Below are positions 1 to 6,957 of a stretch of DNA of 50,131 nucleotides, in pieces (within the stretch, counting starts at the first letter, position 1; the number at the start of each line of letters is the position of its first letter). This DNA is from Proteobacteria bacterium UBA1844. Lineage in GTDB: Bacteria > Pseudomonadota > Gammaproteobacteria > Steroidobacterales > Woeseiaceae. The notes under the pieces are model-generated. The model was given only the letters and a program-made list of their open reading frames with translations. It did not search any database and was not told the origin of the DNA. Where the stretch lies: positions 1 to 50,131 of the forward strand of contig DDIS01000040.1 in assembly GCA_002338615.1 (NCBI GenBank), written 5' to 3'. The position numbers were made by a program, and so were the translations under genes.

Positions 1-152
1 TAAGTTATGACCGGCACCGTTACCGATGGCCGCGCTGGCTCTTCGGACTTGCATCGGTTAGACTTCGCGGCCCGTAGCGAATTGGTCGCGATCGCTGCGT
101 CGCCAGGTTCTGGCAATTACTTTTAATATCAATCAGTTAACGGAGTTCAGTC

Positions 153-824
153 ATGGCTGAAAAATTCGATCTGGTTGCGGAATACCGGGAAGATCAGGGG
201 AAAGGTGCGAGCCGCCGCCTGCGTCTGACCGGAAAAGTACCCGCAATCATCTACGGCGCAGGCCGCCCACCCCGGGCCCTCATGTTTGACCACAACAAGG
301 TTTTGAAAGAGCTGGAAACCCAGTCTTTCTATTCCAGTATTCTGAATATCAAGGTCGGCGACAAAAGCCAGGCGGCGATCCTGAAGGATCTGCAGCGCCA
401 CCCGGCTAAAATGCAGATTATGCACATCGACCTGCAACGCATCGTTGAGGACGAAGAGATTCGCATGAATGTGCCGCTGCGCTTCAAGGGCGGCGACATG
501 TCGCCAGGTGTGAAGATAGGTGGTGGCAGTGTCGCTCACCTGATGTCCGACGTCGAAGTCGTTTGCTTGCCGAAGCATCTGCCCGAGTTCCTGGAGGTTG
601 ATATCTCCGCATTGGATCTCGACGATATGTTGCACCTGTCGGATATCAAGTTGCCGGAAGGTGTCGAGATTCCATTGCTGGCACAGGGCCCTGAACACAA
701 CCAGGCGATCGTGTCGGTACATATTATCAAGGCGGCGCCGGTTGAAGAGGACGTTGAGGCCGAAGAAGAAGAGACGGCTGAAGCGGCGAAACCGAAAGTC
801 GAAGACGACGAGGCCGACGACTAG
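153..824 (+). CDS. rplY: 50S ribosomal protein L25 (long TL5/CTC form)
   Basis: Binds 5S rRNA in the central protuberance of the large ribosomal subunit. The 223-residue product has the N-terminal L25 beta-barrel (about residues 5-95, including the segment around VPAIIYGAG). A C-terminal TL5-type domain (about 100-190) follows, then a highly acidic tail rich in E and D. It is about twice the length of the short L25 of E. coli, as usual for the long form of the family. The start is preceded by ACGGAG. It is followed by a hairpin terminator and then by pth and ychF, the common gammaproteobacterial order. The 152 bases upstream show no recognisable coding sequence. Confidence 0.95.
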   Translation: MAEKFDLVAEYREDQGKGASRRLRLTGKVPAIIYGAGRPPRALMFDHNKVLKELETQSFYSSILNIKVGDKSQAAILKDLQRHPAKMQIMHIDLQRIVEDEEIRMNVPLRFKGGDMSPGVKIGGGSVAHLMSDVEVVCLPKHLPEFLEVDISALDLDDMLHLSDIKLPEGVEIPLLAQGPEHNQAIVSVHIIKAAPVEEDVEAEEEETAEAAKPKVEDDEADD

Positions 825-868
825 TCCGCAGCTTGCCGGGTGCATTCATTGCACCTGTTCTGATTGCG

Positions 869-894
869 AAAAGGCCCCGCTATGGGGTCTTTTT
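869..894 (+). terminator. Intrinsic terminator after rplY
   Basis: A 10-bp stem (AAAAGGCCCC against GGGGTCTTTT, one G-U pair) around a 5-base loop, whose 3' arm forms the T tract. It lies 45 bases after the rplY stop and before the preferred pth start, so pth is probably read partly from its own promoter or by read-through. Confidence 0.75.
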
Positions 895-944
895 GTTCAA
901 ATCACTGCTATTGCTGTTCGATTTACTCATTGCCAATGCACCTG

Positions 945-1520
945 ATGTCATCACCGGTATCCATCATTGCGGGCCTCGGAAATCCCGGGGACAAATACGA
1001 GAAGACGCTGCACAACGCCGGCTTCTGGTTCGTCGATGCGCTCGCGCGAAAATACAGCGGTGAGTTTCGCTACGACAAGAAATTTGACGCGGAGATCGGT
1101 CGCGTAGATTTGCACGGCACTGAGGTATGGCTGGTAAAGCCACAATGCTTCATGAACTTGAGCGGTCAGCCGGTGCGAGCGGTGCTCGATTACTACCAGC
1201 TCAATGCCCGTGACTTGCTGGTGGCGCATGACGAGATTGACCTGCCGCCAGGAACGGTTCGACTCAAGCAGGGTGGCGGGCACGGTGGCCACAACGGGCT
1301 GCGCGACCTGATTTCACATTGCGGGCCGGACTTTATGCGCCTTCGTATTGGCGTTGGCCATCCCGGGGACAAGAGCCAGGTAACAAACTACGTACTTAAG
1401 AGAGCCACGGCCGATGCCGAGAGCGCGATCGAGACGAACCTGGTCGAAGCGCTCGCGGTCATGCCCGTGCTGATCGATGACGGCCTGAACGCCGCGATGA
1501 AACAACTGCACACGAAGTAG
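945..1520 (+). CDS. pth: Peptidyl-tRNA hydrolase
   Basis: Hydrolyses the ester bond of peptidyl-tRNAs that drop off ribosomes, recycling tRNA in the cytoplasm. Family motifs are visible: [20 protein letters not shown] at the N-terminus (with the Asn and the catalytic His), [16 protein letters not shown] and [13 protein letters not shown]. The chosen start gives a product of 191 residues, close to the usual length of about 190. An ATG 9 bases upstream (936) is an alternative, and the frame stays open back to 864, where it would overlap the rplY terminator. No strong Shine-Dalgarno sequence is visible. ychF follows after 20 bases, probably co-transcribed. Confidence 0.93.
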   Translation: MSSPVSIIAGLGNPGDKYEKTLHNAGFWFVDALARKYSGEFRYDKKFDAEIGRVDLHGTEVWLVKPQCFMNLSGQPVRAVLDYYQLNARDLLVAHDEIDLPPGTVRLKQGGGHGGHNGLRDLISHCGPDFMRLRIGVGHPGDKSQVTNYVLKRATADAESAIETNLVEALAVMPVLIDDGLNAAMKQLHTK

Positions 1521-1540
1521 AAAGTGCCAAGAGGCCCCGA

Positions 1541-2632
1541 ATGGCAATAACCTGTGGCATCGTAGGATTACCGAACGTTGGTAAATCCACGCTGTTTAAT
1601 GCGCTGACCGCGGCGGAAATAGCGGCCGAAAACTACCCGTTCTGTACGATCGAGCCAAACGTGGGTGTGGTGCCGGTTCCTGATGCGCGGCTTGCGGTAC
1701 TTGCCGGTATTGTCAAGCCGCAGAAAGTTATTCCGACGGCGATGGAGTTTGTCGATATTGCGGGCCTGGTCGCCGGCGCGTCGAAAGGCGAGGGGCTCGG
1801 CAACCAGTTTCTTGCCAACATCCGCGAAACAAAAGCGATTGCGCACGTCGTTCGTTGCTTTGAGAACGATGACGTGACGCATGTCGCCGGCAGGATTGAC
1901 CCGCTCGACGATATAGAAACGATCAATACCGAACTTGCACTGGCTGACCTCGAGTCCGTCGAGAAGCAACTTTTCAAGGCAGAAAAGAATGCAAAGACAG
2001 GGCAGAAGGATGCGCTGTTTCTACGCGATACATTGGCGAAAGTTAAGGCGCACCTGGACCAGGGGCTGCCGATTCGTTCCCTTGCGCTGAATGACAAGGA
2101 AGCGCCTGTTATTTCTGGTCTGCACCTGATCACAGCCAAGCCGGTCATGTACGTCGCGAATGTGGATGAGTCCGGATTCGAAAACAACCCGCATCTGGAT
2201 GCCGTCACTCGCTACGCGGCAGACGAAGGAGCCGAGGTGGTCGCCATTTGCGCCGCGATTGAAGCAGAAATTGCCCTGCTCGATGAAAATGACCGCACAG
2301 AGTTCCTGTCCGACCTTGGATTCGACGAACCGGGACTCAATCGCGTCATTCGCACCGGGTACTCATTGCTCGGCTTGCAAACCTTCTTCACCGCGGGTGA
2401 GAAGGAAGTTCGTGCGTGGACGACGAAAGTGGGCGCAACCGCACCACAAGCGGCCGGTGAAATACATACCGACTTTGAAAAAGGCTTTATTCGCGCCGAG
2501 GTCATTGCCTACGACGATTTCGTCCGCGGCAACGGCGAGCAAGGTGCGAAAGAAGCCGGTCGCTTACGCCTTGAAGGCAAGGAATACATCGTCAAGGAAG
2601 GCGATGTCATGCATTTCCGATTTAATGTTTGA
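1541..2632 (+). CDS. ychF: Redox-responsive ATPase YchF (Obg-related)
   Basis: A P-loop NTPase of the TRAFAC class that binds ribosomes and, in known homologues, hydrolyses ATP rather than GTP and influences oxidative-stress responses. The 363-residue length is standard. Walker A is GLPNVGKST near residue 8 and the DxxG-type motif is VDIAGLV. The G4 position reads NVDE instead of NKxD, which explains ATP preference in this family. A C-terminal TGS domain (about 280-363) contains the segment around [10 protein letters not shown]. The start is supported by AAGAGG about 7 bases upstream. It is convergent with the GST gene. Confidence 0.95.
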   Translation: MAITCGIVGLPNVGKSTLFNALTAAEIAAENYPFCTIEPNVGVVPVPDARLAVLAGIVKPQKVIPTAMEFVDIAGLVAGASKGEGLGNQFLANIRETKAIAHVVRCFENDDVTHVAGRIDPLDDIETINTELALADLESVEKQLFKAEKNAKTGQKDALFLRDTLAKVKAHLDQGLPIRSLALNDKEAPVISGLHLITAKPVMYVANVDESGFENNPHLDAVTRYAADEGAEVVAICAAIEAEIALLDENDRTEFLSDLGFDEPGLNRVIRTGYSLLGLQTFFTAGEKEVRAWTTKVGATAPQAAGEIHTDFEKGFIRAEVIAYDDFVRGNGEQGAKEAGRLRLEGKEYIVKEGDVMHFRFNV

Positions 2633-2676
2633 TTGAATTGCGATAAAGGCTTGCAGTTCGACCCAGATGCCTGAAT

Positions 2677-3381
2677 TCAAGCTACGCGCGGGATCTCCAG
2701 GCCACGTTGCACGGCTGGGCGATCGAGCGCACGGTCGAGCCAGTTTGGCACGTTCGACAGCGAATCGTACTGGACCAGGTCCCGCGCCCCGTAAAACGTG
2801 ATGAGATTGTGCACCGTACCAATGGTTGCGATATCGGCGATTGTATAGTCAGTACCCATAATCCAGTCGCGACCTGCCAGCCGTTCATCGAGAACCTTGA
2901 GCAAGCGTTTGGTTTGGCCCACGTAACGCTCGAGCGGGCGCTTGTCCGCGATTTCTTTGCCAGCAAATTTGTGGAAATAGCCCAGCTGGCCGAACATTGG
3001 ACCAATGCCGGCCATCTGAAAGAACAACCATTGAATGGTTTCCCAGCGCAGTGCCGGATCGTCTGAAATGAAGGTTCCGGTTTTATCGGCCAGGTACAGA
3101 AGAATTGCGCCTGATTCGAAAAGCCCCAACGGTTCCCCGCCGGGTCCGGATGGGTCAATGATGGCAGGAATTTTTCCGTAGGGATTCAGCGACAGGAATT
3201 CCGGCAGGTGTGATTCGTCTTTGCCGATATCGACCAGGTGCGCATCGTATGCCAGCCCTGTTTCTTCCAGCATGATGGAGACTTTGACGCCGTTTGGTGT
3301 ATTCAAAGAATAGAGCTGGATGCGATCCGGGTGCCGTGGAGGCCAGCGTTTGGTAATCGGAAATTCGTCAAGTTTGGACAC
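2677..3381 (-). CDS. Glutathione S-transferase, YghU/YfcG (Nu)-like
   Basis: A 234-residue cytosolic GST. The N-terminal thioredoxin-like domain carries SLNTPNGVKVSIMLEE (the Asn/Thr motif that replaces the usual Tyr or Ser in Nu-class enzymes). The glutathione-binding segment NPYGKIPAIIDP and the FESGAILLYLADKTG stretch follow. The alpha-helical C-terminal domain occupies about residues 110-230. Nu-class enzymes use glutathione or GSSG in disulfide-bond reductase and peroxidase chemistry; the substrate here is unknown. The start is GTG with AAGGA upstream. It is probably transcribed from the 114-base gap behind the TRIC gene or together with it. Confidence 0.88.
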   Translation of the reverse strand: MSKLDEFPITKRWPPRHPDRIQLYSLNTPNGVKVSIMLEETGLAYDAHLVDIGKDESHLPEFLSLNPYGKIPAIIDPSGPGGEPLGLFESGAILLYLADKTGTFISDDPALRWETIQWLFFQMAGIGPMFGQLGYFHKFAGKEIADKRPLERYVGQTKRLLKVLDERLAGRDWIMGTDYTIADIATIGTVHNLITFYGARDLVQYDSLSNVPNWLDRALDRPAVQRGLEIPRVA

Positions 3382-3495
3382 TTCGTTGTTCCTTGTTTAT
3401 TAGCGGCGATATTCAAAGATGCGCCGCGCGAAAAGTGTGGTTCGAAACGATGTGCGAACCAATATAGGTGTGCGAACAGCTTATCCGCGAAGAAA

Positions 3496-4107
3496 CTACC
3501 TGCGCACCCTGGGCCGGGGTAGCGACCAATTAAAGGTGATTGCAAGGCCGCGTATCGTAAAACCTGCGACTGTCGAAACGATTAACGCGAGATTGCGGTT
3601 GTCACTTGCCGTCAACACGGCGACAAAAATCAGGCCGGTCGCGAACGCGGCCGTTGCGTAAACTTCCTTCGAGAGCACCAGGGGTATTTCTCCGCACATG
3701 ATATCCCGGATGATGCCACCCGTCACCGCAGTCGTAACGCCGAGCATGACAGCGACAATCGGTCCGGTACCAAAAGCGAGACTTATATCGGTGCCCATCG
3801 CAGCAAACAGTGCCATGCCAAGTGCATCCGTCCAGACCAGCAAGCGAAACCGTTCGCCGGGGCGGTAAACGCCGAAAAATACCGCGACGGCGACGAGCAA
3901 GGCAACGATGACATAGCTCGTGTCGGCGACCCAGAAGACTGGAAACCGGTCAAGCAACAGGTCACGCAAGGTCCCGCCACCAACCGCCGGCATCAATGCC
4001 AGCACGCAAAAGCCGAAAATATCCATGTTCTTGCGCGATGCGGCGACGGCGCCGCTTACAGCAAAGGCGGCCGTACCAATCATTTCGAGGACAAAAAGAA
4101 AACTCAC
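3496..4107 (-). CDS. TRIC-family cation channel (UPF0126)
   Basis: A 203-residue inner-membrane protein built of two homologous three-helix repeats plus a seventh helix. The signature loops are visible twice: MPAVGGGTLRDLLL in the first repeat and TGGIIRDIMCGEIPL in the second. These glycine-rich RD motifs line the ion path of bacterial TRIC trimers, which conduct monovalent cations. Translation starts at GTG with GGAG upstream. It is divergent from the tRNA gene and lies upstream of the GST gene on the same strand. The physiological role in bacteria is not settled. Confidence 0.9.
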   Translation of the reverse strand: MSFLFVLEMIGTAAFAVSGAVAASRKNMDIFGFCVLALMPAVGGGTLRDLLLDRFPVFWVADTSYVIVALLVAVAVFFGVYRPGERFRLLVWTDALGMALFAAMGTDISLAFGTGPIVAVMLGVTTAVTGGIIRDIMCGEIPLVLSKEVYATAAFATGLIFVAVLTASDNRNLALIVSTVAGFTIRGLAITFNWSLPRPRVRR

Positions 4108-4170
4108 AAGGCACTCCGCTTCCCAAAGCGTGACCTGGCATTATACTGGTAACGCCGCGCCCGGTTTGCC

Positions 4171-4199
4171 TTGACAGGCCGGAGCCGCATAAGGACAAT
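4171..4199 (+). promoter_or_regulatory. Sigma-70-type promoter of the tRNA gene
   Basis: TTGACA (perfect -35) and GACAAT (4 of 6 to TATAAT) are separated by 17 bases. They are followed by a GC-rich stretch (GCGCCCCCC) like the discriminators of stringently controlled stable-RNA promoters. The predicted transcript start is about 35 bases before the mature tRNA. Confidence 0.6.
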
Positions 4200-4241
4200 T
4201 TGCGCCCCCCAAGGCTCTCCCAGGCGCCGGGCCCAGACAAC

Positions 4242-4318
4242 GGTGATGTAGCTCAGTTGGTTAGAGCGGTGGACTCATAACCCGCAGGTCGGTGGTTCAA
4301 ATCCACCCATCACCACCA
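4242..4318 (+). tRNA. tRNA with anticodon CAT, probably elongator tRNA-Met
   Basis: A 77-base cloverleaf: acceptor stem GGTGATG/CATCACC, D arm GCTC-AGTTGGTTA-GAGC, anticodon loop CTCATAA, variable loop AGGTC, T arm GGTGG-TTCAAAT-CCACC, and an encoded CCA. Anticodon CAT could mean Met or lysidine-modified Ile2. The arm sequences resemble gammaproteobacterial elongator Met tRNAs, so Met is preferred. The anticodon stem GTGGA/CCCGC has a U-G pair and an A-C mismatch next to the loop. Its 3' 23 bases serve as the attachment site of the downstream island. Confidence 0.93.
4296..4318 (+). repeat. attL (tRNA 3' end)
   Basis: The last 23 bases of the tRNA, from TTCAAATCC in the T loop to the CCA end. 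They are identical to the bases at 17062-17084. The flanking bases differ on both sides (G versus T upstream, C versus A downstream), which defines the crossover region. Confidence 0.9.
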
Positions 4319-4329
4319 CTTAACTAACT

Positions 4330-4365
4330 GACCTAGCAGGCAATGTCGCCGCTAGGTCGGTTTTT
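4330..4365 (+). terminator. Island-supplied terminator behind the tRNA
   Basis: The stem GACCTAGC-A-GGC pairs with GCC-GCTAGGTC around a 6-base loop and is followed by GGTTTTT. It begins 12 bases after the tRNA. It replaces the original tRNA terminator, which now lies beyond attR. Confidence 0.75.
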
Positions 4366-4395
4366 AAGTCGGTTTGGCAATTTTGACCCCACCCG

Positions 4396-4833
4396 TCACG
4401 GTATGGCGAGTTCCAGATCTACGCTCCGTTCGTCCAGCGACCGGCCGATCTCTTCTGGCAGCACCCAGTAGACCGACAGATATAGGTTCTCGCCAGGCGG
4501 AATCTCAACGAATCCTACATCGACTGCGTGGGACGCGAGACTATCGACGTGGGTTCGGCGTGAAAGCTCATTATTGACATTCAGCCACAGGCGCTCATTC
4601 GAATATCTGATCGCCTCGTCAAGTCTATTCTCAATCAGAATTGTCCCGGCGACTTTGACCTCGCCTGCGCGGAACCTACGAGCTGATGTGTCGATCTTGG
4701 CGTCTATCAGCATGCCTGGCGCGATCTCTTTCGTGACGTAGATTGCGGAATCCGGGCATCCGGCAAGGACCGGCAAGGCAAGTGCCAGAATAAGAACTTG
4801 TCCCGTGCGCATTATCGACGACGCCAGCTTCAT
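4396..4833 (-). CDS. Putative lipoprotein, island operon gene 5
   Basis: A 145-residue protein not recognised as any named family. The N-terminus has a short positive segment, a hydrophobic stretch and a lipobox LAGC at about residues 23-26, so it is probably a lipid-anchored envelope protein. The remainder looks like a small beta-rich domain: alternating hydrophobic strands such as VKVAGTILIENRLD and LWLNVNNELSRR, then EIPPGENLYLSVYWVLP. Its ATG overlaps the stop of the preceding DUF5063 gene (ATGA), so the two are translationally coupled. It is the last gene of a five-gene minus-strand operon. Confidence 0.7.
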   Translation of the reverse strand: MKLASSIMRTGQVLILALALPVLAGCPDSAIYVTKEIAPGMLIDAKIDTSARRFRAGEVKVAGTILIENRLDEAIRYSNERLWLNVNNELSRRTHVDSLASHAVDVGFVEIPPGENLYLSVYWVLPEEIGRSLDERSVDLELAIP

Positions 4834-5309
4834 ACCGACAAATCCCGGTCAAGTTCGAGGGCATCGAGGTACACCTGAAACTCTCTCAGATGCCGCCGCC
4901 AGTGAGTTCGGTAGCTCTGCTGCAAGTGAAACAGGGCGTTGGCTTCGCTGGTGTTTGCCCAGTACCACTCAACGTCGTAGAGATCTCGTGCGATGTCGGC
5001 AAGATCATCGATTGCATCGCCGACACTGGCTCCAGCCTCGCCGATATTCGAAGTAATCGGATCCGCTACGTTGTAGTAGCCGTAGTTGGGAAAACGTTTG
5101 GAAACCAGCTTTCGAAGGTCGTCGTAGTTCTGGTCTGGCGAGTCCGGATAGTCGGTTTCGTCAAACGTGAAGGAAACAAATGACTGTGCCAGCGCGAGTC
5201 GGTCCAAAACGGGAACAAGGCGGCTCTCGGCGTCTTCGGTCGACCCGTCAGTGGACTCGACTAGATTGAGATAGTCGCGTATCGCGTTTCGAATCTCCGG
5301 CGGCTTCAC
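4830..5309 (-). CDS. DUF5063-like protein, island operon gene 4
   Basis: A 159-residue soluble, acidic and mostly helical protein. The segment SVGDAIDDLADIARDLYDVEWYW, followed by a W..HL motif (THWRRHLREFQVYLDALELD), resembles the DUF5063 family, whose function is unknown. The start codon is GTG and overlaps the stop of the upstream gene as GTGA. Its own stop overlaps the start of the lipoprotein gene. This tight coupling implies that the products are made in fixed proportion. The family call comes from memory of the motif and is moderately sure. Confidence 0.65.
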   Translation of the reverse strand: MKPPEIRNAIRDYLNLVESTDGSTEDAESRLVPVLDRLALAQSFVSFTFDETDYPDSPDQNYDDLRKLVSKRFPNYGYYNVADPITSNIGEAGASVGDAIDDLADIARDLYDVEWYWANTSEANALFHLQQSYRTHWRRHLREFQVYLDALELDRDLSV

Positions 5310-5830
5310 GACTCACTCTTGTCCTTAGCGAGTCGAACTTCGCTGTATCGCATGTAGTCGAGATTTCCTGACGACTCGAGGATGCCTTTCTCGACCAATG
5401 CCCGCACGCGCTGCGCATAGAAAATGTCTGGTACGCCAGGGTACTTGTCTTTCATATAGCGCGTCATCGTAATGCCAACGACTGCTGCCACCTTGCGCCA
5501 GCGGTCTGGGCAGCTCTCCAAGAGTGAGTTGTCGATATCTTCAATCTGCTCGTCTGTAAGTTTCTCGACCATGGCTAACTGACTTGGGCTCAACGGCCCG
5601 TCCGGTTCGACGTCGTGGGGGTCTGCGTCAGGATCGAGCTCCGGATACTGTTGCAGGATGGGCGCCAACAGCTCTGTATAGCTTCGGCCCATAAGCTCGG
5701 CGACGGCGCGGCGCATGTCCTTCTTTTCAGACTCCTCCTCAATTTCCTCAATTGCACGTATGACATCATTCATAGCAACGTGCATATTCGTCAGTCGGTC
5801 AATGATATTGAGGGCAGCGCTCTTTTTCAT
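5306..5830 (-). CDS. DUF3658-like protein, island operon gene 3
   Basis: A 174-residue soluble protein. The C-terminal part (about 95-170) has the DUF3658 pattern: a D..LL start, WRKVAAVVG, then PDIFYAQRVRALVEKG, then a G.L.YMRYSEVRL end. It suggests a small winged-helix-like domain of unknown function. The N-terminal half is helical and acidic with an EEIEEESEKK stretch. It overlaps the next gene by 4 bases. No catalytic residues are evident. In other genomes such domains occur in small loci of uncharacterised genes, so no role is assigned. Confidence 0.65.
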   Translation of the reverse strand: MKKSAALNIIDRLTNMHVAMNDVIRAIEEIEEESEKKDMRRAVAELMGRSYTELLAPILQQYPELDPDADPHDVEPDGPLSPSQLAMVEKLTDEQIEDIDNSLLESCPDRWRKVAAVVGITMTRYMKDKYPGVPDIFYAQRVRALVEKGILESSGNLDYMRYSEVRLAKDKSES

Positions 5831-5850
5831 GGATTTACCGTAGTGATACT

Positions 5851-6162
5851 TCAGGGATTGAAAACCGAATCGTGACTTCCATCGAGGTAGCGCACTTCGG
5901 CCTCGAATTTCTTAGCCATCCTCGAAACCTCGCCGTCCAGCGTCTTGAGGGTGCCAATAAGAGCCTGCATGGAATCGACGCCGTGCATCGCAAACAGTAT
6001 TGTGTCGTCACCCGCTCGCAGTTCGTATGGGCAACACCAATCTCCGTTCTCATCTGGCACTGGGGTGCCGACGCTTACGGTGCACTGAATGGTCGATCCG
6101 TCAGCGCGAACAAAATCCAACTTTCGTTCCGCTACCACAGCACCAAGTCTTTCCGGTTTCAT
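5851..6162 (-). CDS. DUF6968-like protein, island operon gene 2
   Basis: A 103-residue protein with the pattern VGTPVPDENGDWCCPYEL, then GVDSMQALIGTLKTL, typical of the small DUF6968 family (function unknown). The Shine-Dalgarno AAGGAG lies within the end of the preceding 74-codon gene. A 20-base gap separates it from the next gene, so it belongs to the same minus-strand operon. The single domain has no signal peptide or membrane segment and is presumably cytoplasmic. Confidence 0.65.
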   Translation of the reverse strand: MKPERLGAVVAERKLDFVRADGSTIQCTVSVGTPVPDENGDWCCPYELRAGDDTILFAMHGVDSMQALIGTLKTLDGEVSRMAKKFEAEVRYLDGSHDSVFNP

Positions 6163-6168
6163 TGCCAG

Positions 6169-6393
6169 TTATCTCCTTCGCAGCCGTTGCATCGCGTCCA
6201 CTTTTCCATCTCGCGCGAGTTCTAAAGCTTCCTTCCAGTCGCCCTGTAACGCGGGATCGGCGGTGCCGCCATCAAACAGGAGCGACATATCGCTCAAAAA
6301 CGATGCCAAGTCGTCAGAGGCCGTCAAGCGATATCGCTTCTCTATGAACGCGAACATTGCCAAATAGGCTTCATCTTCAGAGAGCGTCTTCAT
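6169..6393 (-). CDS. Small acidic protein, island operon gene 1
   Basis: A 74-residue protein of unknown function. The ATG at 6393 is preferred because AGGA lies 6 bases before it. The open frame extends upstream to 6705, but that extension has biased composition and overlaps the divergent promoter region. The product has a helical N-terminus (DEAYLAMFAFIEKRY), then a DDLASFLSDMSLLFDGGTADPAL stretch. That pattern recalls short proteins found beside toxin/immunity loci, a loose resemblance only. Six bases separate it from the DUF6968 gene, making it the probable first gene of the operon. Confidence 0.6.
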   Translation of the reverse strand: MKTLSEDEAYLAMFAFIEKRYRLTASDDLASFLSDMSLLFDGGTADPALQGDWKEALELARDGKVDAMQRLRRR

Positions 6394-6672
6394 AGTGGTC
6401 CTATCTGTGCGAAGTTCTAGTCGATTGACTGAGAGTATCCGCTCTTTGACTCTTTCACAAAAGCTGAAATCGCTGGTTTGCAGAGGGGATATCGTCAAGA
6501 TATATTGGTACCCAGAGGACGCCGTTTCGCCCACATGGTGGGGCTTCCGAACGACGACCGATGTCAATTCAAGCCGAGCAGGCATGGCCCTGCACAACAT
6601 GGTTGAGGTTCTGAATCTGGCGCACGACCCGATCCGTCGGGATGCGTAATCAGATTTGCGAGGAGCCTGACC

Positions 6673-6957
6673 ATGGCCTCTTACGAAAGAATAGACCCAG
6701 ATCACGCGGCTGTAGCTGAGATCACCGCTCGGCTAGTTACCGGCCGAATCATTGAAGCACTGTACGAGAACCGCCCGCCGGTTCCGCCGGGCTGGCTTAA
6801 CTTTGACCAAGCCGCCGCTTACCTCGGCTACACGACGACCAAAGCCTTTCGCGACCGTTGTTCGCAACCAAACCCACCGCGCTCGGTAAAGCACGGCAGA
6901 CTTCGCAAGTTTCGCCGCGAGTGGCTCGACGAGTGGATGATGAGCGGTGATGAGTAG
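6673..6957 (+). CDS. Small helix-turn-helix protein (AlpA/excisionase-like)
   Basis: A 94-residue DNA-binding protein. The C-terminal half reads as an HTH_17/MerR-type winged helix: FDQAAAYLGYTTTKAFRDRC (helix-turn-helix), then the wing PPRSVKHGRLRKFRREWLDEWM. Such proteins in P4-like elements act as excisionases (recombination directionality factors) or transcriptional activators of the integrase. A GAGGAG sequence about 8 bases before the ATG supports the start. Its end overlaps the primase-helicase gene by 11 bases, so the two are co-transcribed. The 279-base gap to the divergent DUF operon should hold promoters for both directions, but none is clear by eye. Confidence 0.75.
   Translation: MASYERIDPDHAAVAEITARLVTGRIIEALYENRPPVPPGWLNFDQAAAYLGYTTTKAFRDRCSQPNPPRSVKHGRLRKFRREWLDEWMMSGDE

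Noticed and set aside
147..845. Long minus-strand open frame opposite rplY
   Set aside because: It is the antisense shadow of L25, with no family motif and biased composition.
4242..4318. Identity as tRNA-Ile2 (lysidine) instead of tRNA-Met
   Set aside because: Same anticodon, but the T-arm, variable-loop and anticodon-stem pattern looks more like elongator Met. Not fully excluded.
6395..6649. Plus-strand open frame before the HTH gene
   Set aside because: It lies in the divergent promoter region, has no Shine-Dalgarno sequence and matches no family.
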